Shown here in pieces: positions 16,141 through 23,115 of a stretch of DNA of 23,115 nt (positions within the stretch are counted from its first letter, which is position 1; the number at the start of each line of letters is the position of its first letter). A model generated the notes under the pieces. The model saw only the letters and a program-made list of their open reading frames with translations. It made no database searches and was not told where the DNA came from. The translations under genes were made by a program, and so were the position numbers. The stretch comes from Gammaproteobacteria bacterium (GTDB lineage: Bacteria > Pseudomonadota > Gammaproteobacteria > Granulosicoccales > Granulosicoccaceae): positions 1 to 23,115 of the forward strand of contig JAGRHW010000012.1 of assembly GCA_020444765.1 (NCBI GenBank), written 5' to 3'.

Positions 16141-17526
16141 TCAGCTGTTTGTCTGTCCCCAACGCCGTTTGCGACGGTATGCCCCTAAGCCTGCCAGGAT
16201 AAAACTGGTTAACCACCAGACGCCGCCACCGCCGCCATCACTGTTTGTTTCACCGGCGGCGTTGTTGGTATTACCGTCACCGCCGTTCGCTAAGGGAGCC
16301 TTCAAACCGAGTGTCAGAGTTTGTGTATTGTTGGAGGGCGCTTCATCGTCATCCCAGTCCAGCGTTGCTGTAATTTCAGCGCTGGTGTCAATATCAGTGC
16401 TTAGGGCAAAGTGAATTGTCTGGCTCGTTCCAGTCGTCAGCGATTCGATATCGCAAGCCGCTGTATTCTGCTCGACAATGCAACTGACGTTGTCGGTGTT
16501 CAGCAGCAGCTTGTTTGTGTCCGTGCTGCTTGCTTCGATTTCCAGGGTTTGTGCTGGACTAGTGTTATCGCCGGCATTGGTCACGGTGACGGCCAGCGCA
16601 TCGGCGTTGCCCGTAGCGGTAAAATCAACCACCAGATCCGTTGTCGTGCTCTGCGCAATGACCGGAATAGCCAGCGAGGCGGCGTTATTGCTGTTGTCGG
16701 GGTCGTTCTGGTCGGCACTCGCTGAAGCTTGCAGGGCAGCGGTGCCGGCGCTCAAGGCGGTAAAGTTGAGATCGAGCGTGCGGCTTTCTCCGGCGGCGAG
16801 GTTGCCGAGCTTGCAATCGAGCACCGCGCCATCCTGTGTGCAGTTGCTGCCGGTATAGTCGAGATGTTCGTTTACCGTCATCGACGCCGTGACACCGGTT
16901 GCGGTGGTGCCGGGGCTGTGATTGTCGACCGAAAGACTCACCGTCAGCGACTCACCGCTGGTCAGGCTGTCGGCATCGCTGTGCAGCGTCAGGCTCAGAT
17001 CCGCTGTGTCGGCTGCAGCTTCGTCGTTAGCCAGTGTCAGCAGGCGCCATCGGCCGCGGGCGAAAGCCGTGCCGTCGCCCTCCGGGATCAGGCCGTTGGT
17101 GACCGCATTGGACTCTATGGCCAGGGTAGCGCCGGCGGGGATATACACATCCTTGAAAACGTGTTCCTGGTCGCCGTAGTCACTGTCGACGCGGCTGTTT
17201 TTCGCGCTCCCGATGAGTGTGTCGTTGACGAACAGGCGATACTGGCCTTCACCATCGATCTCGCCCAGCGCGGTGAGGGTCACGTCATATAAGCCTTCGT
17301 CGCCGCTGAAACTGGTTTCGGCGCGCGCGAAGCGGTCCCGGTAGTCGGTGATGGCGGCGTTGATGGCCAGCCAGTCACGCTTGCCGCCGGCGGTGTCGCG
17401 GTAATAAGGGATTTCACCGGCGTCGATCACCGGAAAGTCGGAGGCCGCGCCGAACTGGTAGGTCTCGGCGGCGGCCGGCAGTGCCCAGAACGCCGCGAGG
17501 GCTGTGGCCAGCAGGGTTTTTTTCAT
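16141..17526 (-). CDS. DUF11-like exported protein with GlyGly-CTERM sorting tail
   Basis: A 461-residue protein. The signal peptide is residues 1-20 (MKKTLLATALAAF, cleavage at AAA-ET). An N-terminal beta-rich domain (about 21-165) resembles carbohydrate-binding or galactose-binding-like modules, but no specific family is certain. Two DUF11/CARDB-like beta-sandwich repeats follow (about 175-295 and 300-410), each with a pair of cysteines. A Gly/Asn/Asp-rich linker leads to the tail: five glycines (431-435), a hydrophobic helix (436-450) and the basic cluster RRKRR (451-455). This matches GlyGly-CTERM signals, which are cut by the rhomboid-like protease rhombosortase, often on type II-secreted proteins. 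The ATG at 17526 is preferred over an upstream TTG at 17544 because it starts a standard signal peptide. Function inferred: surface-exposed or secreted binding protein. Confidence 0.8.
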   Translation of the reverse strand: MKKTLLATALAAFWALPAAAETYQFGAASDFPVIDAGEIPYYRDTAGGKRDWLAINAAITDYRDRFARAETSFSGDEGLYDVTLTALGEIDGEGQYRLFVNDTLIGSAKNSRVDSDYGDQEHVFKDVYIPAGATLAIESNAVTNGLIPEGDGTAFARGRWRLLTLANDEAAADTADLSLTLHSDADSLTSGESLTVSLSVDNHSPGTTATGVTASMTVNEHLDYTGSNCTQDGAVLDCKLGNLAAGESRTLDLNFTALSAGTAALQASASADQNDPDNSNNAASLAIPVIAQSTTTDLVVDFTATGNADALAVTVTNAGDNTSPAQTLEIEASSTDTNKLLLNTDNVSCIVEQNTAACDIESLTTGTSQTIHFALSTDIDTSAEITATLDWDDDEAPSNNTQTLTLGLKAPLANGGDGNTNNAAGETNSDGGGGGVWWLTSFILAGLGAYRRKRRWGQTNS

Positions 17527-17654
17527 GGTCGATCTCGTGCGCAAAAAACAGTTGATGTTGTTATAGCGGGCTGCTGCACCGCGGTCTTGAGGGGAAGGCT
17601 GTGATAGTGTGCCTAAGCATCATGATTTCCACGCCGCCGGCAGTATAAACGGGC

Positions 17655-17701
17655 GGGCAGCCACGTCATTCGCTCGCAGGAAGGAATCCAGCAACGGGCT
17701 G
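17655..17701 (+). repeat. dRS3-like dispersed repeat, copy 1
   Basis: A 47-bp unit that matches the unit at 17794-17840 at 44 of 47 positions. The core GTCATTC...GGAATCCAG is a slightly decayed inverted repeat of the ATTCCC-N8-GGGAAT type. These short repeats are dispersed widely in some proteobacterial genomes. Confidence 0.7.
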
Positions 17702-17713
17702 ACCGGTGGAGGC

Positions 17714-17746
17714 GCTGGATCCCCGACAAAAGCGCTCGGGGATGAC
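17714..17746 (-). repeat. dRS3-like repeat, inverted relative to its neighbours
   Basis: CTGGATCCCCGA...TCGGGGATGAC reads on the minus strand as GTCATCCCCGAG...GGGGATCCAG, the same GTCAT...CCAG frame as the flanking copies but reversed. It forms a hairpin, CCCCGA (17721-17726) with TCGGGG (17736-17741). Together with copy 1 it makes a larger inverted pair. Confidence 0.6.
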
Positions 17747-17793
17747 ATTTCCACGACCGGGGTACTTGTGGGATGGTTGCCCATGAAACAGTC

Positions 17794-17840
17794 GGGCAAC
17801 CACGTCATTCCCTCGCAGGAGGGAATCCAGCAACGGGCTG
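17794..17840 (+). repeat. dRS3-like dispersed repeat, copy 2
   Basis: Contains the exact consensus ATTCCC (17807-17812), 8 spacer bases, then GGGAAT (17821-17826), flanked by GTC and CCAG. In Neisseria, dRS3 elements of this form serve as filamentous-phage integration targets; whether they do here is unknown. The 17527-17941 gap holds these repeats and the promoters of the flanking divergent genes, with no open reading frame of coding character. Confidence 0.7.
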
Positions 17841-17941
17841 TAAATTCCTAGAAAGGCAGATCAAACTGCCGTATCTGCATCACACTAACGGTTTTTCTGT
17901 ACAATCAATCTATTCGACTTCTGCCACTTCGGGATAAACAC

Positions 17942-18382
17942 GTGCCGGTCAATCTCCGCGGACATCACTTGTTGTGCATGCTCACTTACCAGTCACGAGG
18001 TTATACGCCGGCGTTTGTCGAGAATTACGACAAGGTTGTTAAACGTCTGAATGCAGGCGAGACGATAAAAATTGTTGCCGGGCCGGATGAGATTTGCGAG
18101 CCGATGGTCGACTCGAAGTCACATCATTGCCACAAGCCGCGGATTGTTGAGCGGGATCGTTTGGCCTTGCAGGAGATCGGTGGCGTGCTGGGGCGTGAGT
18201 TGCATGTAGGCGATGACCTTATGCCGGGTCCTGGTATGATCGGGCGTTTGCGCAAGGCTTTTGCGAAGGGGGAGATTCGTTCAGCCTGTGATTCCTGCGA
18301 ATGGGCAGATTTCTGTACGCGAATCGCTGTAAAAAACTTCCGTGGCGTCGTATTGGGTATGGCGGATCGGGATTTGCCATGA
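17942..18382 (+). CDS. DUF1284 family protein
   Basis: A 146-residue soluble protein starting with GTG (GGGA at 17931-17934, 7 bases upstream). The N-terminus RGHHLLCMLTYQSRGYT, followed by IKIVAGPDEIC, is the signature of DUF1284. It has several cysteines and histidines: LLCM, EIC, HHCH and a C-terminal C-x2-C-x5-C group (CDSCEWADFC). These could bind a metal or iron-sulfur cluster; this is an inference, and the family has no established function that I know of. Its stop overlaps the start of the next gene by ATGA, so it is the first gene of the four-gene cassette and translation is coupled. Confidence 0.85.
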   Translation: MPVNLRGHHLLCMLTYQSRGYTPAFVENYDKVVKRLNAGETIKIVAGPDEICEPMVDSKSHHCHKPRIVERDRLALQEIGGVLGRELHVGDDLMPGPGMIGRLRKAFAKGEIRSACDSCEWADFCTRIAVKNFRGVVLGMADRDLP

Positions 18383-19908
18383 CGGGACAGCGCAATGCCA
18401 GGCAGACGCCAATTATTGTAAGCTTGCTGCGGCTTGCCGCGGACAGGCCATCGGCGACAGTTTTTATTCACGGAGAACAAGCTTACTCGGCTGCATATAC
18501 TGCAAGCCAGGTTGTTTCGGTTGCAAATGATTTAAAGAAAAAAAGCTTCCCCACCAATACGCTGGCCTTGTCGCTGGCAAACTCCCCTGAGTTTGTTTTT
18601 GCCTTTTTGGCCGGGAATTTATGCGGTTTGAATGTACAGGTATTAAACGCCGGCTGGCCGGTTTCGCTTTTACAAAAAACGATTACAGCGTTGCGGCCGG
18701 ACTGGCTTTTACATGATGGCGCGGTTCCCCTCCCGCAACCAGCCTTGCCTTATACGGATATTCCACAGGAGGGGTTTTCTTCCGCCGAATTCTTGCGGCT
18801 TGCCGAACAGTGTGCCGATACACGCGATCTCAGCCGGGCTTTTTATACAGGCTTTACCTCCGGTTCCGGTGGCGTGCCGAAAGGTTTTGTGCGCAGCGAA
18901 GCTTCCTGGTTGCAGAGTTTTGCGCTGGATAAAAAGGAATTTTCCCTCGACAGCGACGATGTCATCGTATGTCCCGGCAGTTTCGCGCATTCGCTTTTTT
19001 TGTACGCCTTGCTGCGCGGGATTGATCTTGCTGTGCCGGTGTTGACGTTCAGCCGTTTTCATCCGGCTAAAATCATTAATAAAATACAAGACTGCAAGGC
19101 GTCTATTATCTATGTGGTGCCGACACAGCTTCAGGCTTTGCATGAGGCGGCGCGAAACAGAAAAGTGCGGCTGGATTCGGTACGGCTGGTCTTGTCATCC
19201 GGTGAAAAACTGCCGCTGACGCTCCGGCAGTCGCTGATTGATACCATGCCTGAAGCAGAAATTTGCGAGTTTTACGGCAGTTCGGAGCTTAGTTATATCA
19301 GCGTTTGCAAGCCGGCTGATTGTCCGCCGGCCGGATCGGTGGGGCGTGTTTTAGACGGTGTTGAAGTCGATATTCGCGACGAGTCGGGACGATCCCTCAG
19401 CGCCAATGAAAGCGGGCGGATTTTTGTCAAAAGCCCTTTGCGTTTTATCGGTTATGCGGAGCAGGGCGGTAAAACAAATCTGCGATCCATGCCGTTCAGT
19501 GGCGGGTTTCTGGGCAGTGGCGACACCGGCTATCTGGACGACAACGGTTTTTTGTTTATCACCGGCCGCAGTGACCGGATGATTACCACGTCCGGGCATA
19601 CCATCAATCCGGAGGAAATCGAAGCCGTGTTGCTGCGGGTCGATGGTGTCAGGCACGCGGCAGTTATACCGATCGACGATTCACGCAGAGGACAGAGACT
19701 GCTTGCGATTCTTGCTCCGCAGCCGGGAACGGCGTTGCGCTCAGCGCAGTTGACTGAATTTTGCGCCAGGTATCTGCCTGATTACATGGTGCCAAGAATG
19801 TATTATACATTGAACGAGTGGCCATTGACCGTGTCGCACAAGACCGATTATCCGTGCTTGCAAAAACTGCTTGCGGACGGTCGTCTTTTTCGACTGGAGA
19901 CGCGATGA
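18379..19908 (+). CDS. AMP-dependent acyl-CoA synthetase/ligase-like adenylating enzyme
   Basis: A 509-residue member of the class I adenylate-forming superfamily, which activates a carboxylic acid with ATP and usually transfers it to CoA or a carrier protein. Visible motifs in order: P-loop T160-S-G-S-G-G-V-P-K168-G; Y299-G-S-S-E303-L (A5); G-S-G-D382-T-G-Y with DDNGFLFITGRSDRMI (A7/A8); and the C-terminal LTVSHKTDY with the catalytic lysine K488. All key residues are present, so activity is likely. The substrate pocket does not identify an acid. The ATG at 18379 overlaps the DUF1284 stop (ATGA); an in-frame ATG at 18301 lies inside that gene and is rejected. It overlaps the thiolase-like gene by ATGA too. 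Confidence 0.88.
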   Translation: MTGQRNARQTPIIVSLLRLAADRPSATVFIHGEQAYSAAYTASQVVSVANDLKKKSFPTNTLALSLANSPEFVFAFLAGNLCGLNVQVLNAGWPVSLLQKTITALRPDWLLHDGAVPLPQPALPYTDIPQEGFSSAEFLRLAEQCADTRDLSRAFYTGFTSGSGGVPKGFVRSEASWLQSFALDKKEFSLDSDDVIVCPGSFAHSLFLYALLRGIDLAVPVLTFSRFHPAKIINKIQDCKASIIYVVPTQLQALHEAARNRKVRLDSVRLVLSSGEKLPLTLRQSLIDTMPEAEICEFYGSSELSYISVCKPADCPPAGSVGRVLDGVEVDIRDESGRSLSANESGRIFVKSPLRFIGYAEQGGKTNLRSMPFSGGFLGSGDTGYLDDNGFLFITGRSDRMITTSGHTINPEEIEAVLLRVDGVRHAAVIPIDDSRRGQRLLAILAPQPGTALRSAQLTEFCARYLPDYMVPRMYYTLNEWPLTVSHKTDYPCLQKLLADGRLFRLETR

Positions 19909-21041
19909 GAGAAGTTTTTATCGTTGCCGCCAAAAGAACCGCGGTTGCACCACGCCGAGGTGCTTTGGCAAAACTGCAGGCCCATGAACTGGCCGCGCCG
20001 CTGATCCGGGATTTGCTTGTCTCAAGCGGTATCGACGAGGCGGATGTGGGCTCGGTCGTGATGGGTAATGCGCTGTACGGCGGCGGTAATCCGGCGAGAC
20101 TGGCGGCCCTGCTGGCCGGCTTGCCCGAGACTGTGCCGGCTCTGACGATTGATACCCAGTGCTGCTCAGGGCTGGATGCGATTGGGCTTGGTGTGCAACG
20201 TATTCGCAGCGGAACCGATCGGGCCGTTATTGCCGGTGGGCTGGAATCCTGGAGCCGTTCGCCGCGTCGCTTTGTGCGAGAGCCGGATGAGCGCGGCCAG
20301 ACACGGGAGTATCAGCGACCGCCGTTTTCACCCTGGCCGGAGCGTGATCCGGATCTGCTGGAATCGGCTGCCGGACTGGCGCGCAGTTTCGCCGTTGAGC
20401 GGCAAAGCCAGGAACGTTTTGCTATTGAAAGCCACCATAAGGCTTTGCAGGCACGGCAGCAGCTAACGGACGAGATAGTTGCCATTGACGGTGTCGGCGT
20501 GGACCAATTCAGTCGCGAGCTATCACCGGCCTTATGCAGACGCCTGCCGCTTATTGCCGGTGATACGGAACATGGTCTGACCACGGCGACGGTGGCTGTC
20601 GAGGCCGATGCCGCGGCCGCGGTGTTATTGGTCGGCGCTGAGGTTTTACAAGCCTTGACCCTGACCCGGCGACCGCTTCGCGTGATCGGTGTAATCGCCG
20701 AAGGGGGTGATCCCGGCATGCCGATGCTGGCGCCGGTCAGGGCTTGTAAAAAACTGCTGACCAGTGCCGGTCTGTCCGTGTCAGATATAGCGCTGGCTGA
20801 AGTCATGGAGGCGTTCGCCGTGCAGGCGATGCTGACTATAGAGAGGATCGGGCTCGACCCTGCCAAAACCAATATCGGCGGTGGCGGGCTGGCGCGTGGC
20901 CATCCGGTCGGCGCATCGGGGGCGATCAATGTGGTCCGCCTGTGGCACGGTATGCAATCGCTTAAGGCCGGCAAGACCGGTCTGGCGACGATTGCCGCCG
21001 CCGGCGGGCTGGGCACCGGCTTACTGGGAGAAATCGTGTGA
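19905..21041 (+). CDS. Thiolase-like protein lacking canonical catalytic Asn and second Cys
   Basis: A 378-residue protein with a clear thiolase fold: MREVFIVAAKRTAVAPRRGAL at the start, nucleophile C86 in DTQCCSGLDAI, and H333 in GLARGHPVGASGA. Two usual catalytic positions differ. The NEAF motif reads M301-E-A-F, and the second catalytic Cys before the final Gly-rich loop reads A364 (IAAAGGLG instead of, for example, LCIGGG). The canonical enzyme needs that Cys as general base in Claisen condensation or thiolysis, so this protein may do acyl transfer, a different condensation or only bind substrate. It overlaps the upstream ligase (ATGA) and the downstream gene (GTGTGA). The length is slightly short for thiolases (about 390-400). 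Confidence 0.85.
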   Translation: MREVFIVAAKRTAVAPRRGALAKLQAHELAAPLIRDLLVSSGIDEADVGSVVMGNALYGGGNPARLAALLAGLPETVPALTIDTQCCSGLDAIGLGVQRIRSGTDRAVIAGGLESWSRSPRRFVREPDERGQTREYQRPPFSPWPERDPDLLESAAGLARSFAVERQSQERFAIESHHKALQARQQLTDEIVAIDGVGVDQFSRELSPALCRRLPLIAGDTEHGLTTATVAVEADAAAAVLLVGAEVLQALTLTRRPLRVIGVIAEGGDPGMPMLAPVRACKKLLTSAGLSVSDIALAEVMEAFAVQAMLTIERIGLDPAKTNIGGGGLARGHPVGASGAINVVRLWHGMQSLKAGKTGLATIAAAGGLGTGLLGEIV

Positions 21042-21481
21042 TTCGTGTTGCAAAGGCCCGTGAGCTGTCGGCTTATATCGACGTCGAGACGGTTTGCCCG
21101 GAAACGGTCAGCATCGACGTTGATCGCCTGCAGGCCTTTCTGGCGGTTTCCGGTGATCGGCAGGCGATCCATCTGCCGGTTGCCGATCGGGCGGCTGTTA
21201 TTCCGGCAAATTTGTTGCTTGCGGTAAGTCCGGCGGCCTTGCAGTCCGGCCTGCAGGTGTCAGCCTTCAAGGCCTGTTTTACCGCCGGATACCGCAAGAT
21301 ACGGTTTCTGGAGACGGTAACCGTGGGGCAGGCGATGGAACTGTATTACACGATCAGTTCGGTCCGTCACCTCAGGCGGAAAACCTATGTCGTGTTGCGG
21401 CTCGAACTGCGGGACAAATCAAGCGCGCAAAAGCTGGCGGAATTTTGGCAGACTGACGTGTATATTGACGCCGACGGCTAA
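21038..21481 (+). CDS. MaoC-like hot-dog fold protein (putative enoyl hydratase/dehydratase)
   Basis: A 147-residue protein starting with GTG inside the thiolase-like stop (GTGTGA). It contains FLAVSGDRQAIHLP, the hydratase-2 motif, with D40 and H45 spaced as the catalytic Asp and His of MaoC-type (R)-specific enoyl-CoA hydratases. YRKIRFLETVTVGQAMELYY is the other conserved block, with the central hot-dog helix before it. The length suits a single hot-dog domain that would dimerise. Known relatives add water to, or remove it from, acyl-CoA or acyl-ACP thioesters; here it presumably acts on the product of the two upstream enzymes. It is the last overlapping gene of the cassette. Confidence 0.78.
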   Translation: MIRVAKARELSAYIDVETVCPETVSIDVDRLQAFLAVSGDRQAIHLPVADRAAVIPANLLLAVSPAALQSGLQVSAFKACFTAGYRKIRFLETVTVGQAMELYYTISSVRHLRRKTYVVLRLELRDKSSAQKLAEFWQTDVYIDADG

Positions 21482-21546
21482 TTGATCTCGGTCAGACACA
21501 TGGGCGACCAGGTGCCGTAAACTTGAATAAAAGCGGGCGGATTACG

Positions 21547-21837
21547 ATGAACAAACAAGTGTTAATGGTATTTTCTCTTTTGCTTGGTACGGCTGGGGCG
21601 TCCCTCTTTGCCGCCTATCCGGATGCGCAGCGTGGCCAGCTGCTTTACGAAAACCATTGCAACAGCTGCCACGAAGATCATGTCCATATGCGCCAGGGCA
21701 GCAGCACGCTGACCTCCGAACAAGTCGCTGCGGAAGTCGCGCGCTGGGCCGAAACGCTCAAGCTCCGCTGGGAAAAGCAGGATATCGCCGATGTCCACGA
21801 CTATCTGCTGGGTGCGTATTATCAGAAGCAGGATTAA
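21547..21837 (+). CDS. Small monoheme cytochrome c family protein
   Basis: A 96-residue exported protein. The signal peptide (residues 1-23, VLMVFSLLLGTAGASLFAA) is followed by a single heme-binding C38-N-S-C41-H42. VARWAETLKLRWEKQDIADVHDYLLGAYY resembles the C-terminal helix of small soluble cytochromes c. The axial sixth ligand is uncertain: M50 in HVHM is close to the heme motif, and no typical distal Met follows. The likely role is periplasmic electron transfer; the partner is unknown. The ATG at 21547 is chosen because it starts the signal peptide. A TTG at 21523 in frame is rejected. It lies 65 bases after the cassette and may be co-transcribed. Confidence 0.85.
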   Translation: MNKQVLMVFSLLLGTAGASLFAAYPDAQRGQLLYENHCNSCHEDHVHMRQGSSTLTSEQVAAEVARWAETLKLRWEKQDIADVHDYLLGAYYQKQD

Positions 21838-21841
21838 CAAC

Positions 21842-21868
21842 AAGCCAGGCCTGTATTGACCGGCTTTT
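21842..21868 (+). terminator. Weak intrinsic terminator after the cytochrome c gene
   Basis: AAGCC-A-GG (21842-21849) pairs with CCGGCTT (21860-21866), with one bulged base and a ten-base loop, followed by TT. It lies five bases past the cytochrome stop. The T tract is short, so termination is probably partial. The remaining 21869-22129 holds no gene that I can support. Confidence 0.45.
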
Positions 21869-22129
21869 ACTGTACTTTTTCCAAAACCGGCATGGATTGT
21901 TGCCTGCCGGTGCTTGTCTGATCAGTCTTCGCGACTTCCCCGTCGCCTGAAATCATCCGCGCTTAGCCGCGCAAAAAATCCGCTTTTGTGGCTTGTCTCT
22001 GCTTTATTCTGCCAAAACCGTTATTTTTTGGTCGTGATATTGCGTATCAACTCCTGTGTTTGATTGTTAAAGCTGTAGCTTCCGCCGGTAAATCAACCGG
22101 CCCGGTAGCTGCCGCTGCGGGAGTTTTCA

Positions 22130-22867
22130 ATGAAAAAAGCAATGGTCTTGAGCGGACTTCTTTTGCCGGTACTGTTCGGTTCCGTTTCGGTAGCACAAAC
22201 GGCGGCGGCATCCGGCGACAGCGAAACACTGAAACTCGCGGCCCTGACCGAGCCGGTCAAAAAATACTCGGTCCATAAAATCCCCAAGAACATGACGGTG
22301 GCGGAGAAAAAAGAACGCTTCAAGCAACTGCTGCTGCCGCCGGTGCGCAAGGTCTACCGGGAGCTGAACGGCCTGTATTCGCTGGTCAAATCCAATATCG
22401 AAACCGGCAACCGGAAAGGCGTCGATGAGCTGAAAGCGGTTTACGAGGTTGAAACCGACCAGGAACTGCTGATGGCGCTCAAGCCGCATCCGATCAGTAT
22501 CGTGCTGGCACAGGCGGCGATGGAAAGCTCCTGGGCGACGTCACGTTTTATCCGCGAGGGTAACAACGCGTTTGGTGTCTGGTCTTATGATCCGTCCGAA
22601 CCGAGAATGGCGGCGGGTGAGACCCGCGGTAAAAAAACCGTCTGGGTGAAAAAATACAAGTCCCTGGAAGACTCCGTCCGCGATAACTACATGCTGCTCG
22701 CAAAAAGCAAGGCCTATCGTGAATTTCGCCAGCTACGCATGCAAACCAGCGACCCGCACGCTCTGGTGAAAAAACTCCACCGCTATTCGGAGATCGGCGC
22801 AAAATACGGTAGCGAGCTGTCGTCGATAATCCGCTATAACGCGTTTGATCAACATGATCTTGGCTAG
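22130..22867 (+). CDS. Bax/glucosaminidase-family exported protein
   Basis: A 245-residue protein with a signal peptide (residues 1-23, VLSGLLLPVLFGSVSVA). A linker and helical region (about 45-110) precede a glucosaminidase-type domain: SIVLAQAAMESSWATSRFI with candidate catalytic E132, then REGNNAFGVWSY and the tail YKSLEDSVRDNYMLLAKSKAYREFR. This order is that of the E. coli Bax family and related Flg-J-like peptidoglycan hydrolases, which cut the glycan strand at N-acetylglucosamine bonds. Whether Bax itself is an active hydrolase is not settled. GGGAG at 22119-22123 lies 6 bases upstream of the ATG. It appears to be a single-gene unit and needs cell-wall proximity to act. Confidence 0.87.
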   Translation: MKKAMVLSGLLLPVLFGSVSVAQTAAASGDSETLKLAALTEPVKKYSVHKIPKNMTVAEKKERFKQLLLPPVRKVYRELNGLYSLVKSNIETGNRKGVDELKAVYEVETDQELLMALKPHPISIVLAQAAMESSWATSRFIREGNNAFGVWSYDPSEPRMAAGETRGKKTVWVKKYKSLEDSVRDNYMLLAKSKAYREFRQLRMQTSDPHALVKKLHRYSEIGAKYGSELSSIIRYNAFDQHDLG

Positions 22868-22984
22868 GTAAGGTTGTCTGCCAGGCGGGCATTCCCGGTA
22901 ATTTTCCGGGGCATCCGTTTGAATGCTTTATTGGATCAGCTCAGCGAGTGTCCCTGTCGCATCTGCCTTAAGCTCTCAAACCTG

Positions 22985-23026
22985 CATAGAGGCAAACAGG
23001 TGTTAATACATTTATTTGCCTCTATG
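22985..23026. repeat. 12-bp perfect inverted repeat near the window end
   Basis: CATAGAGGCAAA (22985-22996) and TTTGCCTCTATG (23015-23026) are perfect inverted repeats separated by 18 bases. No T tract follows on either strand, so it is not a classical terminator. It could be a hairpin in an untranslated leader, an operator or an element end. The last 248 bases (22868-23115) hold no gene that I can support. Confidence 0.65.
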
Positions 23027-23115
23027 GCGGGTGAGCTTACTGTTTGATAAGCACCCCTGTGAGAGAGACATTTGGGTCCGGCGGAAAATAGTTTTCATGG
23101 TCGCCGAAATTAGGC

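Noticed and set aside
18301..18378. Earlier in-frame ATG for the adenylating enzyme
   Set aside because: It lies within the DUF1284 gene and adds residues with no family similarity; the ATGA overlap at 18379 gives the expected N-terminus.

Overview
This 23.1 kb window looks like a chromosomal segment of a Gram-negative proteobacterium, most likely a gammaproteobacterium. The support is indirect: an outer-membrane CopB, an OmpA-type peptidoglycan-binding protein, PhoX, TrkH, a Bax-family protein, GlyGly-CTERM-type sorting tails and Shine-Dalgarno-led genes of moderate GC. No rRNA, tRNA, CRISPR array or complete insertion sequence was seen, and the species cannot be named from the sequence.

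Layout. (1) 1-1433, plus strand: the end of a periplasmic copper-resistance operon, with the last 49 codons of a CopA-type multicopper oxidase, a short CopB-like barrel protein and a His-rich cupredoxin. (2) 1557-2165, minus strand: an exported rhodanese-like protein. It is followed by a gene-free stretch containing a probable 159-bp MITE with about 20-bp terminal inverted repeats. (3) 2666-4801, plus strand: a Tat-exported PhoX-type phosphatase, converging on a three-gene minus-strand operon (8060-4885). That operon encodes a short KdpD-like sensor kinase, a KdpE-like response regulator and the potassium channel subunit TrkH, all overlapping. A strong bidirectional terminator separates the two units. 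(4) 8516-15991, plus strand: a giant 2491-codon gene. Its product has a signal peptide, adhesin-like beta domains, about 1470 residues of acidic TSP3-type repeats (including exactly sixteen 84-bp units), a C-terminal-type sorting signal, then a second signal peptide followed by a complete OmpA-family protein. A convergent minus-strand gene (17526-16141) encodes a DUF11-like surface protein with a GlyGly-CTERM tail. (5) 17655-17840: a cluster of dRS3-like repeats. (6) 17942-21481, plus strand: a tightly overlapping four-gene cassette (DUF1284 protein, acyl-adenylating enzyme, thiolase-like protein lacking two canonical catalytic residues, MaoC-like hot-dog protein). A small monoheme cytochrome c and a Bax/glucosaminidase-family protein follow.

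The two most interesting items are the giant open reading frame, which looks like two secreted proteins joined tail-to-signal-peptide (with a good internal Shine-Dalgarno site at the joint), and the compact ligase/degenerate thiolase/MaoC cassette. The cassette may make or modify an unknown acyl compound. The short-KdpD/KdpE/TrkH operon is a third, smaller novelty: Kdp-type signalling linked to Trk rather than to the Kdp pump.
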